In this document: positions 1 through 13,952 of the stretch, piece after piece | How positions within the stretch are numbered: the first letter of the stretch is position 1 | Layout of the letters: each line of letters opens with the position of its first letter | NCBI RefSeq assembly: GCF_965638725.1 | Contig: NC_134970.1 | Location: forward strand, 3,601,001-3,665,000 | Reading direction: 5' to 3' | Length of the DNA stretch: 64,000 nt | Origin: Aptenodytes patagonicus | Lineage: Eukaryota > Chordata > Aves > Sphenisciformes > Spheniscidae | Made by a program: the position numbers and the translations under genes | Notes under the pieces: generated by a model | Database searches by the model: none | What the model was told of the DNA's origin: nothing | The model's input: the letters and a program-made list of their open reading frames with translations, nothing else

Positions 1-3000
1 CACAGAGCGATGCCTTCGATGCCTTTGGTTTGCGATGTGCACAAAAGCAATGTCCCACTCCTCCGGCAGGTCACATTTCTATTGCACTTAACTTCCTAGT
101 GCCACTGGAAGTTTACTCTTAAAATGGGGCCGGTACTTTACTAGGGGTCTGTTTGAAAGGGGCCTCATTGTGGGTTTATTATATGGTTTGCCGAACAAAA
201 AAAAATAAAGAGAAGAAAAGGGAGAAAATGGAGCCATTATCTTGTTACAGGGCTGGTTCCCGCGGCAGCCCTGTGCTGCGGGCTCAGGTGCTGGGCTCCG
301 GGGCTGCCTGTGGCAGACAATAGGGACGGGAACAATTGCCTTGGCACAGGGAGTGTAACAGATCTTCGCCTTTAATGTTTCCCATTTAATGCAGGGTGGA
401 GGGGAAGGGAGGGAATGGCGTTGGGTTGCGAAGTGCCAGCCTGGAGGGCCAAAATGGACCTTATGGGGTCCTCGGTGGGGGACCAGGGACCCATGGGGCT
501 GCTTCCTCCCGGCACGGCATTTTGGGGAGCACGAGGGGGGGCTCATCTCACAAGCACTGAAGCCCTAAAATGCCCGTACTGCGCAGGCATCAATGTGCTC
601 ACCTTGCCTCCAAGCTCCAGCCCAGCAAGTCCAAGGGCTGAGATTTTCGGGATGGCGACAGCTTTTCTTTCTCCATTCGTACCCCCGAACGGCACGTCCT
701 GCAATTCTCCCCGTGACCGTGCCACCCTTCCTGCCTGCCAGCCGATCCTATCTGCCCCATTTGTGTTGCAAAAGGCCGGGAGGGCCGAGGCGCCAGCAAG
801 CCCCCACCCTGCACGGCACCACGGCAGCTTGGGGAGCGGTGACAAAATGCCGAGACACCCCCCCCCCCCCGGCACCCAGAGCCTCTTCCCGGTCGCTTGT
901 GCAGGCTCTGGCTTTGCAGAGAAGGGGGCCGCCAGCATCGCCCCACCGGCACAAAGCAGCAAGGAGAAGAAAAGCCGAAAAGCTGCCCGGCAAAGGCGTG
1001 GTGCCGGCTGGACCAGGCTTTCTCCCCGCAGCAGATCCTGCCTGTAGTTGTAAGAAAAGGGTTTCTGCTCACAGGGTGGCTGGAGCGGGAGGCCGGCAGG
1101 CGAGAATGCCTGAAGGCAGGGGGGCGTCTGCCCGTAGCTCGGGCAGGGATGAAGCAGGCGCCGAGGTTCCGTGAAACCCAAGCTCTTTGCAAAAACACCG
1201 GCGAGCGCAGGAGGCCAGAAAGCCACAAACACGCAAAGACAAACACGCAGTGTCTCCCGCGCTGCCAGGGCACGAGGAAGAGCCGCAGCGCTGCTCCGCT
1301 CGGGGCAGCGGCACTGCGGCACGCCACCTTCGCCAGTCCTGGGAGAGGATGCGAGTGCGGGGATGGTCCCGCACCCCTGCCCTGTGCCGCAGCACGCCTG
1401 CCTCGGGGCTGATCCTGCCCATTGACTCGGGGCTAATCCTGCCCCTCGACTCGGGGCTGATCCCACCCTGGGGGTCTGCGGTGCAGAGGGTTCCCGCATA
1501 AGGGGGACTGAGGGAGAGTGCCCAGCGGTTGTCGAGAGAGCCCAGGTTTATGGGCTGGCCTTGCCCCCGCCTGCCCATCAGGTTGACCGGGGCAGCAGGG
1601 GAGGCTACAGGGGCTTTTGTTTTCCCCTCTCTCCCCAGTTACAGCAGAAAGCTATCAGTTCACGGGTTACGGCGGATTCTTCCCTTCAGGAGCACAGCGT
1701 GGTACCCAGCCACCCCGAAACAAATCCACCCATCCCGAGCAGCACGCAGCCACTCACCCCGCGGCCGCATCCTGCCGCCACGGCCCACGTAACCAACCCA
1801 GCCGGGGGAGAATCACACAGGGCAAAAACCCGAGGGGGAAGACACAGCAACGCCACCGAGAGCCGTGGCGGTGCAACGCCACCGCCGTGCACACACCAGC
1901 CACGTGCAGCATTCGCAGCCCCCGGCACACCCTCGAGAGAGGGCAGAGGAAAAAATAAGACACACACAAATGTTTTCTTCTTCCAAGCAGGGCCAGAGGA
2001 ATCCCGGCTGGCCACTGGGACAGACAATAGCCCATCTCCTGCCAGACGAGCGCGCCGCTTTCCTGCCAGACTTGGAATGTCCTTTCGGGGCCGTTTCCAA
2101 GCGTTTCCGCCCGGCGTGCCTTCGCACATAAAAGAATGGATGGCTTCCTCCGCCATGCCCGGGCAGGGATGGCCAGGGACGGTCGAGGCGAATGGCCCTG
2201 GCTGGCGGAAGTTCACGGGGTTGCCATCATCCCCCAGGGATGCGGAGCATCCCGTGATGGCAGGTTATTCCCCGGGAAGGCGAAAGCAGGCGGCCGCAGG
2301 GGATGCGGGCTCTGCCACCCCCAAGCCATGGATGGAGGAGAATGCCAGCACGTTGGCTACGTGCTGTAGGTTGAAACGGGGCAGAAAGTGTAAGACCTCA
2401 GGGTTTTACTGCTTCTGAAAAAGCAGGTTTTAAACCCAGAAGACATTTGGATGCTGAACGTACTCAGCCCCAGAAACGCTGTCACCACGTGAGAGCCACG
2501 GCTCCACGTGTCCCTGACGGACAGCAGCCGCTCGGAGCAGCGCTGCTCGCTCGTGTTTCCCCGCGGGGCTGCATCACAGGCGCGCACCCACCCGTGCTGC
2601 CCCACAAACCAGGGTGCTGCAGCAACGGAAACACTGCATTTGGGGGAACGCCAGCCAACGCTTTACGTATCCTCAAATGCCGCATTTTTAACATCTTACC
2701 TGTCAGCGGCGCTCCCACGGAAAGCCACAACCTCCATCTGCCCAGAAGGCTGCCGAGAGCTCAGGTTGCCGGAAAAGCTGCAAAATCAATGCCGAGAAGG
2801 GAGATCTTTGGCAGACGGGGTGGGCGTTTTGGGAGGGTAATGCCCCAGGGGGCAGAGGCGCAGCAGTAAGTGCCCAGCAAGCGCAGAACTGGGCAGCAGG
2901 CTGTCACCTGCGTGCTAAGCCCTACCACGGGCAGGATGATGCCCACGTGAGCTGCCAGGCACATCCTGCCCAGTAGTAGCCCGTGGCTGCTTCACCATCC

Positions 3001-6000
3001 CAGAGAGACCCCCAGACCCCAACTGCCCCTCTCCATCCTGGCAAGACTTGGGGTCCCATGGGAAAAGCTCTGGCTTCAGCAGGAGATGGGATTTCCCACT
3101 GTCCTCACAAAACAGACCGGTCTTTGTCCAACCTCCATCCACCATCAGTTCCCTGAAGGCAATTTCTCTCCCCCCCCCCGAAGGATAACGGCCTCCGGAA
3201 ACGTCTCTACGGGGTCAGAGCAAAGCGGTGACCCTACGGTGAGAGCATCGGCATCACGGAAACTCCCGGGAACGGACGGCACAGGAAAGAGCAGGGGGTC
3301 ACCCTTCTGCATGTGCCGCCCCGGGCACCCCACCTTCCACCCAGGTCCCCTCTGTCCCCTCTCCAACCAGGCGGGGGACCCCCGTCCTGGTGCCCCACAC
3401 GGAGGGATATCTCCCCCTTCGCCCTTGGAAGAGTTCCTATTGCCGCAGCCTCGGCACTGCCACATTACGGCTCTTTGGCGGGGGGGGGGAGCATCAATTC
3501 TCCATCTACTAAGATGAAAAGCAGCAATGCAGGTCTCCTATTACCTCACGGCACTTGGAAGATTTAACCCTAAAGCAATTACAACCAGCTAGCACAGCAT
3601 TTACCAATTCTATCCAAAAAAACCCAACCTGCCTTCTTCAAAGGCCTCCGGGCCATATCCAGGACTGCTAATGAAATGCATATCTCTCTGATGCATGCCA
3701 GCAGAGAAGCCCTTCAGAGGTTGAGGGGGAAATCGAATCAATCCTGCTATTCAAAACTTGAGGAGAGAGAGAAAATAACCCATATTAATCACTAAATTCA
3801 CTTAAGTGAACACTTGCAAGACGGAGAAAAACGTGAATTCTCAGGCTGTGGCAGGGGGAAGAAGAGGATCTGGTTTGCTTAACGGGATGGCTGTATGTCC
3901 TCCATCGCCTGCGTACAGCAGGAGATCCCAGCTCTGCGTAGGCTGTCTCAGGGCACCGGCCGATGGCTCGTGCGAGCACTAAGCTACAGCAGATTGAGTC
4001 CTTAGAGGGCAGCCCTGTCCTCAGAGACTCAGCTCCTGCTTTCCTAAGTCTCGTGGAATAATCCCACTTGCCGAAATCCACCTTACCCCCTCGGGGCTTG
4101 CGCCCTGCCCCGTCCCTGCAGCGTAGGGCTGTCCTCTCCCTCGGGACCGGCCGGACCCGAGGAGGCGGTGATGGAGCCTGGACACGCGGGATGCTCCGGG
4201 TGGGAACGGGAAAACGAAGCCTCCCGTGGTAACGATGAGACAAGCACAACATATTCCCTATGGGTCCGTCTGATCCAGCTCGGCGCACGTTTTAACTGGG
4301 CCACGTCCCAGCCTCCCGATGCCTGCTCTTACTGACAATTTCCAGCTTACTGCCAACTCTGGTTTCACAGTGCTTCTGAGGGGGGGTTAATCACCTTGCT
4401 CTGGTTTCTTAGGAGATGGCAGAGGGGCACATCACTGCAAAATGCTTTCCTGTCTTGGCGTAAAGGCTTACTCAGCCGCTCCCTGCCCGCGCTGCCACCC
4501 AGCACGAGGGCTTTGCTGGAATCCCCCCCTCCACCGCCCGGCCATGCCCCCACAACCCGAAATCCAGGGATTGCCGCCTCTCGTGAGCCCGGCTGCGTTA
4601 GGATGCAGACAAAAACCAGCCAGTAGTTTTATAACTATCCGAATAATGAAATCAAATACAAAGAGGCGGTCGGATCCTTCCCTGGGTGTAAACTGGCACA
4701 GGTCCACCGCCTTCACAGCCACGACCCAAACACATTTTTCCTTTACTGCGATGAGCGACAGGAGGGTTTTAAGTAGGGGAAAAATTAAACTGAACCTCAG
4801 GTGGAACTTCCTGGCCGTGAGATTTATTAGACAGGGAATGATCTCATCAGGGAAGCGGAGGAAACTCCGTCGCGCTGGAATTATTTAAAACCGTGCAAAG
4901 CCCGGAGGAAGAAGGCACGGGAACAATCCCAGCGACAGCCCACGTGATGGCCGGGGACGTGCTGGTCATTCCCACTTCCTGACCTCAAGACTCGACAGTC
5001 TGCAGGATGGTTTGGTTTTTTTCTTCCACTCAATAAGACATATCAATAAGGAAAAAAATCTCCTTGAATCTCCTTGCACCATCTCTGGCTTTGCAGTCAG
5101 ATGGGTTTTTTTGTCCAGGGAAGGTTATGCGGTTGAGAGCATCTTTAAGAAAAGGCCTGGCAGCCCCGGAGGGTGCAGGCGTGCGCAGCGGGAGAAGGGG
5201 GTGCTCAGCGGAGGCGAGCGCTTTGCTCGGGTCCGAGCGGCGGCGCGGGCAGGGACGGCCGGGGAGAAGTGCTGGAAGAAGAAACTCCCCTTCCCTGCAG
5301 GTCTAAACGCTTCAGGGAAAAGCACAAACCCCACAATCTCAGTATTTTCAGAGACCCCCTTCTTATTGCATCCCTTTCCCCTGCCCTTCCTTTCTTCCCC
5401 GGCATTACAAGCCAATGAAACATAGAAATATCACAGCATGTTAACTAGGGAAGATGCAGGGGAAGCAAGAGGAGGGAGGAACTCCAAAGAACGGGTATTC
5501 ACTCTTTCTTTCCTTTTTTCTGCATCAGAAATAATTTTTAAAATAAGTTTCCTCTTTCACGCAAGGCTTCAGCTGGATGCAAAAAAAAATGGCAGCAAAA
5601 CCTGCCCGGCTCATGGGTGCTGAGCATTTACACCCAGCACCCGGGGTGGCTGGATCAGGCCGACGGTCCCACTGATGCCAGCAGCGGCCGACAGTCCCCG
5701 GGGTGGCGGGTGGTCGGGGGAGCTGCCAGGTCCCTGGGACCCAGTGGAGGTCCTTGGGGCTGCTCCCCAACCCCCTCCCACCACCCCAGCACAGGCATCG
5801 GCTTGTTCCGTCACCCCGCTCCCCAATTTAACCAATATGCATCAATGAATCAATTATGGGAAAGAAATTTAAAAAATCAGCAAACTCAGAGCAAATAAAG
5901 AATCCCCCCCCCTCTGTAGCGGGAGGCCAGCAGAGCCAGGAGGCGAAGGACGGGGACAACTCACCCAGCCCCGGCAGGATGGCGCGGCGACGGCCAGCGC

Positions 6001-8550
6001 AGCACGGCACGGTGCAGTGAGAGAGCGCGGTTAGTGCATCTCCCTCCTTTTCTTCGCGGTTTCTGTCCTCCCCTCACCCAAAAGCAGCCCTCGGGCTTAT
6101 CGGGGAGGCCAATCTTGGTGTCGTTTTTGTGCAATTTCACTCACTCAGCGTTTCCAGGCAGAGCGGAGGGCACGTTTGACTCGGCTGCTTCGTAAACAAT
6201 ACTTTCCTATCGCATGACGGAGGGGCGAAGACATCTGACCCTTTTCCTCTCCTGCTTAGAAAGAAAAAAAGACACGGGGCTCACTCGCCTCGACCGTGAT
6301 CTGCCCTGCACCTCCCGGGCTGGGGCTGCGGGGAGGGCAGGGCTTTCCAAACCCTTTTTCCACGCACCGTGCCACGAGGGACCCACGGGTGAGGTTTGTG
6401 GCACGCAGGACCTGGTGCTATTTCGGCACAGCCCCGTGGTCCATCCCAATGGCATCCCATGGCATCAGCTGGTGTCCGTCACCCCCTACTCTCATTGAGC
6501 TTCTCGTGGCATTTTACACCTTCCACTAATGTCATTATTTTTCCAGCCACCCCCAGGCTTTCAGGGGGCCTCCTCTTTGGGTGGGTGGGTGGGTGGGTGG
6601 GGGGCCATCCCATCTTGTTTGCACTTGTGTTTCCCTGGGTGAGCCAGGCACACACACACGTGAGCACCGAAAGGGTGCTCGGAGCCAGCCCTGGCACCTC
6701 TCACACACGGCACCCAAGCCCACGGTGGCAGACGAAAATCATGGGGCCGTGTTTCTGCCTGCAGTGCCCCACACCCCACAGCTGGCAGCACCCCGGAAAC
6801 CTTCGAGGTCCCTTTGCACGGGATCCTGAGCAAACAGGTCCCTATGCCCGAGCTGTCGCGTGCTTGGACACGGAGGTACAAAGCCTCCGCGGAGCCACTT
6901 CCCAGCTGCTGCCCAAATTTGGGGCAGGGGGGGAGCTCCAGCTGCTGGGGCCGCTTGACATTTCAGCAACAGATTTTTTTTTTGCTGGCATGACAGGAGC
7001 TGCCCCACGAGCCGCCGGGGCCATCGTCAACCTCCCTCTGAAAGAAAAGGCAGCCTGAAGGACGGGTGCTCGGTGCCAGTAGCTGTCCATCATCTGCCCC
7101 GAATCATCACACCCTTACTAATGGCAACCCTGACTCTGCTCCTGCTGTGCTTCGGCTCAGAAGAGTCATGGCTGGCTGAGTCTGGATGAAGAACCCCCAA
7201 GGAAAACGCTTTCGGCCTGACTTCTCCCCCTTATTAGTGTAAGCTGCGGTCACTTTGACGGTGTTGCCCCTGATTTAGGGTGCAGATTCAGACTCCTGTG
7301 TTCACGGCTCGGGAGGTAGCTAATCCCCTCGTTGCCCTGCACCCTGCGGGCGAGCCAGAGCATCCTGCAGCAGCAGCAACGGCGCTTGCAACCAGCGTCG
7401 CCTCCCGGGGCTGGTGGTCATGTTAACTGGGCAGGTCTCGCATCAGCAAGAGAGAAATTGCAGGAAGGAGCAGGGGTCTGGTTCATGCCATTTTTATTGC
7501 TACCATTATTTCAGCTCAGGGAGAGAACTCGGGCTCTGGGGGGTGGGGGACACCCCACCGTCTGTCCTGCTGCAGGACCCAAGGGATCCAGCAGCAGCGA
7601 CCCTCCAAACCACGACCATCCTGCAAGGCTGGGTTCGCACCTCACCCTTCCTCTCCCCTCTCGCTTTGGAGGAACTAAAGCCCGTGAAATCCTAGTCATG
7701 CAGCGGCTCCTGGCTGAGCTCCTCTCCTCTGGGGGAGCAGAGAGATTTGGGAACAAGCTTTTTACAGGCCCGCCGGGATGGTTTTCATTGCACAACAAAA
7801 ACACAGCACAGACGAGGGCCGAGGCGCTCCAGCAAGAAGCTGTCAGCCCTCCCCATTTGCAAGGGGGTGTCCAGTTGCCCCCAGCCAGCCCGGGGACCCC
7901 TGCGTCCCAGAGCACATGCCAGTGCACAAGGGGCTCTTTGTGCCCAGTGGCACCTGTCCCGTCCCCCCCCAGCCCCATATCCCGATTTCCCCTGGGGTCC
8001 CCGAGCCTGCTCCCTCCAGCGAGGGGCTTTGGCAGCTTCTGCCTCCACGTGCCGCGTCCCCACGCGCTTCCCTGCACGGCTTAGCGGAGCTGTGGGCAGG
8101 CAGAGCTGCTCTGCCTGCACAGGCGCGCCGGCAGGCACACGCAGGCAGGCCCACGCGCCCCGCTGCGCTGCGCACCCCTCGTGTGCCGTGGGGTGGGTCT
8201 CAGGCAGCACGGGGAGGATGAGAGGGACCGGAGGCGTTTCACACCGCCCTGGGCGAAGTCACACGCGGCTGCCGGAGCAGCGCAGCTGCTGGGCTGACGG
8301 CGCTGGGAGCCCTGCGGGGACGGGTCAGCCTTGCTTTGCCCCCCCTAAATGAAGGAAGGAGGAGGGCTGTAAGGGACCGCGGGGCTGTGGTTTGCAGCCC
8401 GAGGTGCTCACGGGCAGCGTTGGCTTCAATGCCACTCGCACGGCTCCTGCTGCATGTTCCCCTGGGCTGGTGCCACTTACACCAAGAGCCACATCCCGTA
8501 CCCAGCCCCCCAGTACCCAGCCTTGCTTGAAAACACACACATGCGCAAAG

Positions 8551-8578
8551 CCCCCCCCCCCCCCCCCCCCCCCCCCCC
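8551..8578. repeat. C homopolymer of 28 bp
   Basis: The longest uninterrupted G/C run in the window. It has potential to form i-motif or G4 structures and is a common site of assembly error. Confidence 0.9.
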
Positions 8579-9051
8579 AAATGTGCGTTCCCCAAGCCAG
8601 TTCCCAGGATGGACCCACAGACCGGAGGCAACGCAGCAGGAAGGACTGGGCACGGGAAGCCCAAAGGCCAGCGTCGCACCTGGAGACCCAAATCACAGCC
8701 CGAGAGCCTCCAAGAAAGGCAGATACTGCCTCTGCCTGTGCCACAGCCCACGCAGGTACAGATGGGTCCTCCAGCCCGCCCAGGGGTAGCCGTGCCCCGG
8801 GGATCTCCCTCAAATCAACCCTCCAGCTCCTGAAATCCCTGTGTCACGGCAAGAAAAATGAGCAGGGAAAGTCCCAAGCAGCCACCTCTCCCGCTCGGGA
8901 ATTCACCTGCAGAGCTGCCCACGGGTGGCAGCGCCCAAACGGGGCCACGCAGCACAGATTGGTGAGGATGGCCCTGCCCGTCCCTGCCCATAAATCCCCT
9001 CCCGCAGCCCCTGCCCCAGGGGACTCGCTTTCCGGCTGGGCGTGCAAGGTA

Positions 9052-9080
9052 GAACAATAGGGCCAAGCCCTCTATTGTTC
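9052..9080. promoter_or_regulatory. Inverted pair of SOX-type sites
   Basis: GAACAATAG at 9052-9060 and its exact reverse complement CTATTGTTC at 9072-9080, 11 bp apart. Paired inverted ACAAT sites are a known arrangement for dimeric SOX factors (SOX-D, SOX-E), though usually at closer spacing. Confidence 0.45.
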
Positions 9081-12000
9081 CAGACAAAAGATAAGCCGGG
9101 CTCTGGCATTCCCCTACGCCCTCGTGGGCAGGCAGGCAGCAGGCAGCAGGCAGGGCTGCCACCCTGGGCCAGGGCAGAGGGTTTTCTAAACCCTTCTCAC
9201 ATCAGCTCACTTTTAGACAGTGAACCAGAGGGGCTGCTGGGGGGGGGGGGGGGTGAGACCCTCCTGCCCAGCTTGGCACTTGCACACCCATGCACACACA
9301 CCTCATCCCCGCGGCCACGCTCGCCCTGCTCTTGCAGGCTTTGTCGCAGCTCTGTGTGGTCCCCAGTTTCTGCTGCAGTGGCCTCAGGCACCCACGTGTC
9401 CCCAGTGTCAGGACACCGGGGGATGAGCTGTGCGCTCAGCGCCTGCCCAGCCTCTTTACACAGACCTGGGTCCTGTCCTCTCCCCACCCCGAGCTGCTTC
9501 TCCTCTCCACATCCCGCAGGGACACGGTGGGGACAACGCACCCTGCCAGCCGCGGGGCAGTGGCAGGAGGGTTGTGTGTTGCCCAGCACTGGGGACTGGC
9601 TCCCCGGTGGCCTCGCCAGCCGGCGTGGGGAGCAGAGCAGACGTGCAAGCCCAGGACTGCCAGCTCTGCGCACCCCGGCACGTCCACTGCAATCCAACCC
9701 GCCGCCATCACCTAGCTCAGCTTTTTCAAACAAGTGGTTTTCCAGGCTCTGAACAAGGCTGCAAACCGGAGCCGCGCTGTGCTATCAACACCCAGCCAGG
9801 ACAAGGGAGGAAGACTACAGGGGATGAGGGCTGCTCACTGCAAACCCACACCCATCCAGGCACCCAGGCAAGAGCCGCCCTAGGTGACAACACCGGAGGT
9901 GACTATTGCTGCAATGGGTGCTGAGTACAGCAGCATGAAAAGCCTCATCCGTGCTGGGAAATGCCCCCACTCCCTCCCCGCAGCGCTGCCGGACGGGGTC
10001 TGCCGGCACCGCCTGGCCCTGGCGTCCCACCACCACGTCACCTGGCCGCGCTCGGCCAGGCCACGTGGTGAATCAAACAGGTTGACTTTTATGTCCAAAG
10101 GAAGAGTTTCGATTTTTGGCTCTCACCCGGTAGCGGCGTGGGCCCCGGCGGCAAGGGAAGGCGGCAGCCCCAGCACCATGGCGGCAGCAGAAGCTGCTGT
10201 GTGGTGCTGGCAATGCCGTCGGGTATTTCTATCCACCTGCTTCTACATCTTCTCTTCCTTCTCCTGTTAGACTCTGGCTCAGCCCAGCTCGCGATAACCC
10301 CATTTTGCATGGGCAAAGAGGATCAAATACCCCCACTGGACTCACTGCTACCCCCCGTTCTTTTAATTCTCTTTGTGATATTTAATTTATAATCTCATCC
10401 TCTTTCCTCCCAACAGACAATGAACTGCCACGAGCTGCCTTCACCAGGCAGAATTAAAAAATAATAACTCAGGCCAGCAGATTTTGGCCCAGGCTAGTGG
10501 GTGCTCGCAGGGGTCTTCCAGGCGGCTTTAATGATGAGCCACATTATCTTGTTCCTCTCTGATGAGACACGCGGGGGTACGTGGGGGAGGCTGCCCGGCC
10601 TCTGCAGCCACCAGACTGCATCTTTTATAACGGTCACATGCCTCGAGCAGGCCTGGGTGGTAATGGAGCATTAAATTATGGAGAGGCAGAATTTCAAATA
10701 TTTCAGATCCATCTCCCAATTTGCATTCTTCAGCTGAAGGGCTGCAAGCAGGAGCGGGACAAGAAGGCAGGGAAGGGAGCTTCCCTCCAGTACAATGTTC
10801 CCAGAAGCAGCTTTCCCCTTGAAAAACAATGCGTTTGAGGTAAAAGAAGCTGCAGAGCCATTCGGGGTCCAAGGTGCTGGCGGGTGCTTGGAGGCGAAGG
10901 GGACGAGGCTGTTTCAGCCGTGCCCCTAATGCTATCCTCCACTTCAACCATGTGCTCCAGCGCACTTGTAGAAATGCTTTGTTGAGGCAGATTCAGCCGC
11001 TGCATCCCCTACTCGTATTTTTTACTGACCCATCCAAGCGGCCGGGGCATTCCCGATGCGAGCCAGGGCCCCGCACAGCCAGCCGTGTCCCCCCCGACCT
11101 CCCCAGCCTCCCTCCCCGCCAGCCCCGAGCTGGTGGGATTGGGCAGACCAAGGGCCCTTGTTCGGGGCTGGAGCGGTTCCAGCTTGGGACATGTGGTCCT
11201 GGAGCAGGTGGACACAGAGTGGGAGGGAGGGAGGGCTTCCAAGCAGCAGAAAATTTTCCAAAAGTCGATGCCTTGGACCCTGCCAACTTTCCTCGTGCTG
11301 GAGGAGCCCACGCACTTCTCAGCCGCACGCAAGCAGCACCCAGCCATGAGGAGCTCCCCGAGGGGGGCACGGCCGAGCCAGCGGCAGCTCTACCCGAGGG
11401 AGTGGATTTCACTCCTGAAGTTATTCCCCAAAAGGTGCAGGACGGGGTAAAGGCACCGAGATATTTTCCAGCAGAACTGTCACAAGCTACACTAATTTAT
11501 TGCCCTTTTGCATGTTCTTTACTGGGTTAAAATGGGGTGGAAATTAGTGATGCATCATGCAAAACTTTTGAGTGGCCCAGATCTTCCTCCCCGCAGTGCA
11601 ATGAAACCAAAAGCCTCCAGGAAGTTTGTGAAAAATAGAGCAGCAGAGCGGAGGATAGCCCAGCCCCGGCTGGTCAGGGGTGGCCACGATGCTGCAAGGG
11701 ACCCCCAGCCGGGGAACGCCTGACCCCAGGGCTGCCCGTCTTTCTGGGCTCTCCCTCCCACCGAGCACAACTCCTCCATCAGCCCCGCTGCCAGACCAGG
11801 CTGCTGTCCGATGCACAAAAAGAGGCAGCTTTGACCCATCAGTATTTTCTAGCCGAGGGAAAATGAAAATATTTCATCACTAGTCCCCAGTTTGTAGCGA
11901 TGCTACGTTCAGCGGCGCGGCCGCAGGAGAGAACAAAAGAGGCCAGCGGGCTTTCTCCACAGCATCGCAGACCGTAGGTAGCAACTGCCCTGCCTGTGAG

Positions 12001-13768
12001 CGGATTTTTTTTTTTTTTAAATAAATGCTTTTTTTTTTTAGGAAAATAAGCAGTATGCATTTTCTTAGCACGGCTGGGAACGTCCAGGGTGTAAAAGCAG
12101 AGCAGAGCTGCACTGAGAGTGCGTCCCTACAGTCGGTGGCGGCCGTCTGCTAAAGGTTGTCGCTTTGGTAATAAAAGCTTTTCTGATTTCTGCAATTATA
12201 TGTGCACGCACAAAGCTGGCCCGACACAAAACCGTGGTAAGTGTTTACAATGGGATAAAGCTGGAGCAAGCAGGAACGCGGCTTCGCAGTGGGCAGACAA
12301 AGCGGGGCTCACCGCGCTCCGCGCCGGCTCGTGTGGGACAGCAAGCAGCCACGGGCCGTGGGCTCACAGGCTGCCCTGCTGCTCTGCCAGCCCCGAGGGT
12401 CCCTGACCCCCCCCGCCCCGGTCCGCTGGGTCTGCAGCGAGGGACCCCCAAAAGCAGAGCCACCAGCACTGCTGTGACGCCAGCCCGCCAGCACCACACC
12501 AAAATTCTTCAAAGTTTGTTTGGTTTCATCATCTGCCGGAGCACGGGCAGGATCCCCGAGCAGCCACAGCTGCGCCAAGCACATGGCAGGGCTGGGGACA
12601 GCAGAGGTGACCCGGCTCCCCCAGCAGCGAGCCGAATGTCCCATGCTGTTCACTGCACAGCCCACCGTATCCCACAGGGATTCGCTCTGCCACCCCGCCT
12701 ACTTGCCAGCGAACTTCCAACACCTGCAGCACCAGCCCCCTGCGGCCCCAAGGATGCTCCGTCCGGAGGACACAGCTCGGACCCGCGCCCCAGCCCGCCT
12801 GCGGCACTCTGCAACCCCGGGAGCAGCAGGCACGCAGCTCCCCCGCCATCTCCCCCCAAACCAGCCCTGAACACTCACCTGGGGAGTGCAAAGCACGCTG
12901 CTACCAGGTCCCGCAGCCACCCTTCACCCCCATCCCCTGACCCGCTCACAGGGTGCGTAATGGCTGCTCGACCCCAGCGAGTCTCAGTTCCGGGAAGGCG
13001 ATGGGCAGCGAGAGCGGCAGGCTCAGGTAAGCGCCCGGGGAGCCCACCAGCAAGTAACGAATGTAAAAATAAACCCACTGAAAGACTAGATTTACTGTGC
13101 TTCTCTGTTCCCTGCAAGGAGAGAAAAAAACCTTCCTCTGCATCCCGTGAACGAAATCAAAACCCCTCTAGCACGTAACAAGTTTACGATCTGCTCCGTC
13201 TTCCCGATGGCCTCGCGTGCCAGGGCACAGCTCCCCCGGCACCCCCACGGAAAATGGACGTTTCGGCAGGGAGACAAAAAGTCCAGCTATTCCCCCCGGG
13301 ACATCTTGCACCCTGGCTGGAATAAACTTTGCTTGTCAGAAGGACTTTGGGGGGGGGGGGGGGGGAGTGGTGCGGTTTGGGTGCTCCCATTTGGTAGAGG
13401 TAAAAAAAGCAACGCGGGCACGCCGGACGAGGGGAGCTGCCCGACGGCACGAAGAGCTGCGCATCGGAGAGGAAAATGTTTTTTTAAAAATTTGGGATCT
13501 CTGCTCCTACCTATTACTGTGCTCCAAAGGGATTTTGCCTCCTGCACGAGGTGGCAGATCAGAGGCCAAGGGCAAGGCCCCAGCCCCGCGGGCGGGCAGC
13601 CCCGGCAGCAGCTCTGCCAGTCGTGAGTGAAACAAACAGCACGAAGGGAGATGCTGGTAAAAATGTGTCACTCGCAAATGATTTAGAAAAATTGTCTTTA
13701 GCCTGCCCACGTTTGTCAAAGGACAGCAGCTATTTTTAACACAAAGCCTCTGAAATCGCAGGCTTTCA

Positions 13769-13792
13769 AAAAAAAAAAAAAAAAAAAAAAAA
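13769..13792. repeat. A homopolymer of about 24 bp
   Basis: An uninterrupted A-run at the edge of the AT-rich island. It could be an old poly(A) tail, but no retroposed body is recognised before it. Confidence 0.8.
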
Positions 13793-13937
13793 GTACTGTA
13801 TCAGTGTCAACAGAATGGATTCTGTACAAAATTAAATTGAACTAAAAGGAAATTGCATGAATTACAAACACGAGTTATTGGCTCAATAGGAGAGTAACTG
13901 AGTGATATTATCTGGTCTGTGCTATGGAGAAAATCAC

Positions 13938-13952
13938 ATTAGCTGAGCTAAT
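13938..13952. promoter_or_regulatory. Homeodomain-type palindrome ATTAGC-TGA-GCTAAT
   Basis: A perfect inverted repeat within the AT-richer island at 13.8-14.2 kb, presenting two TAAT cores facing each other. Function is inferred. Confidence 0.35.

Noticed and set aside
12165-13178. 337-codon plus-strand open frame
   Set aside because: P/A/S/R-rich, low-complexity product with equally long frames on the other strand. No domain, and no splice or start context; it follows from high GC.
13769-13792. A24 run as the tail of a processed pseudogene
   Set aside because: No coding-like body or target-site duplication is recognisable around it.
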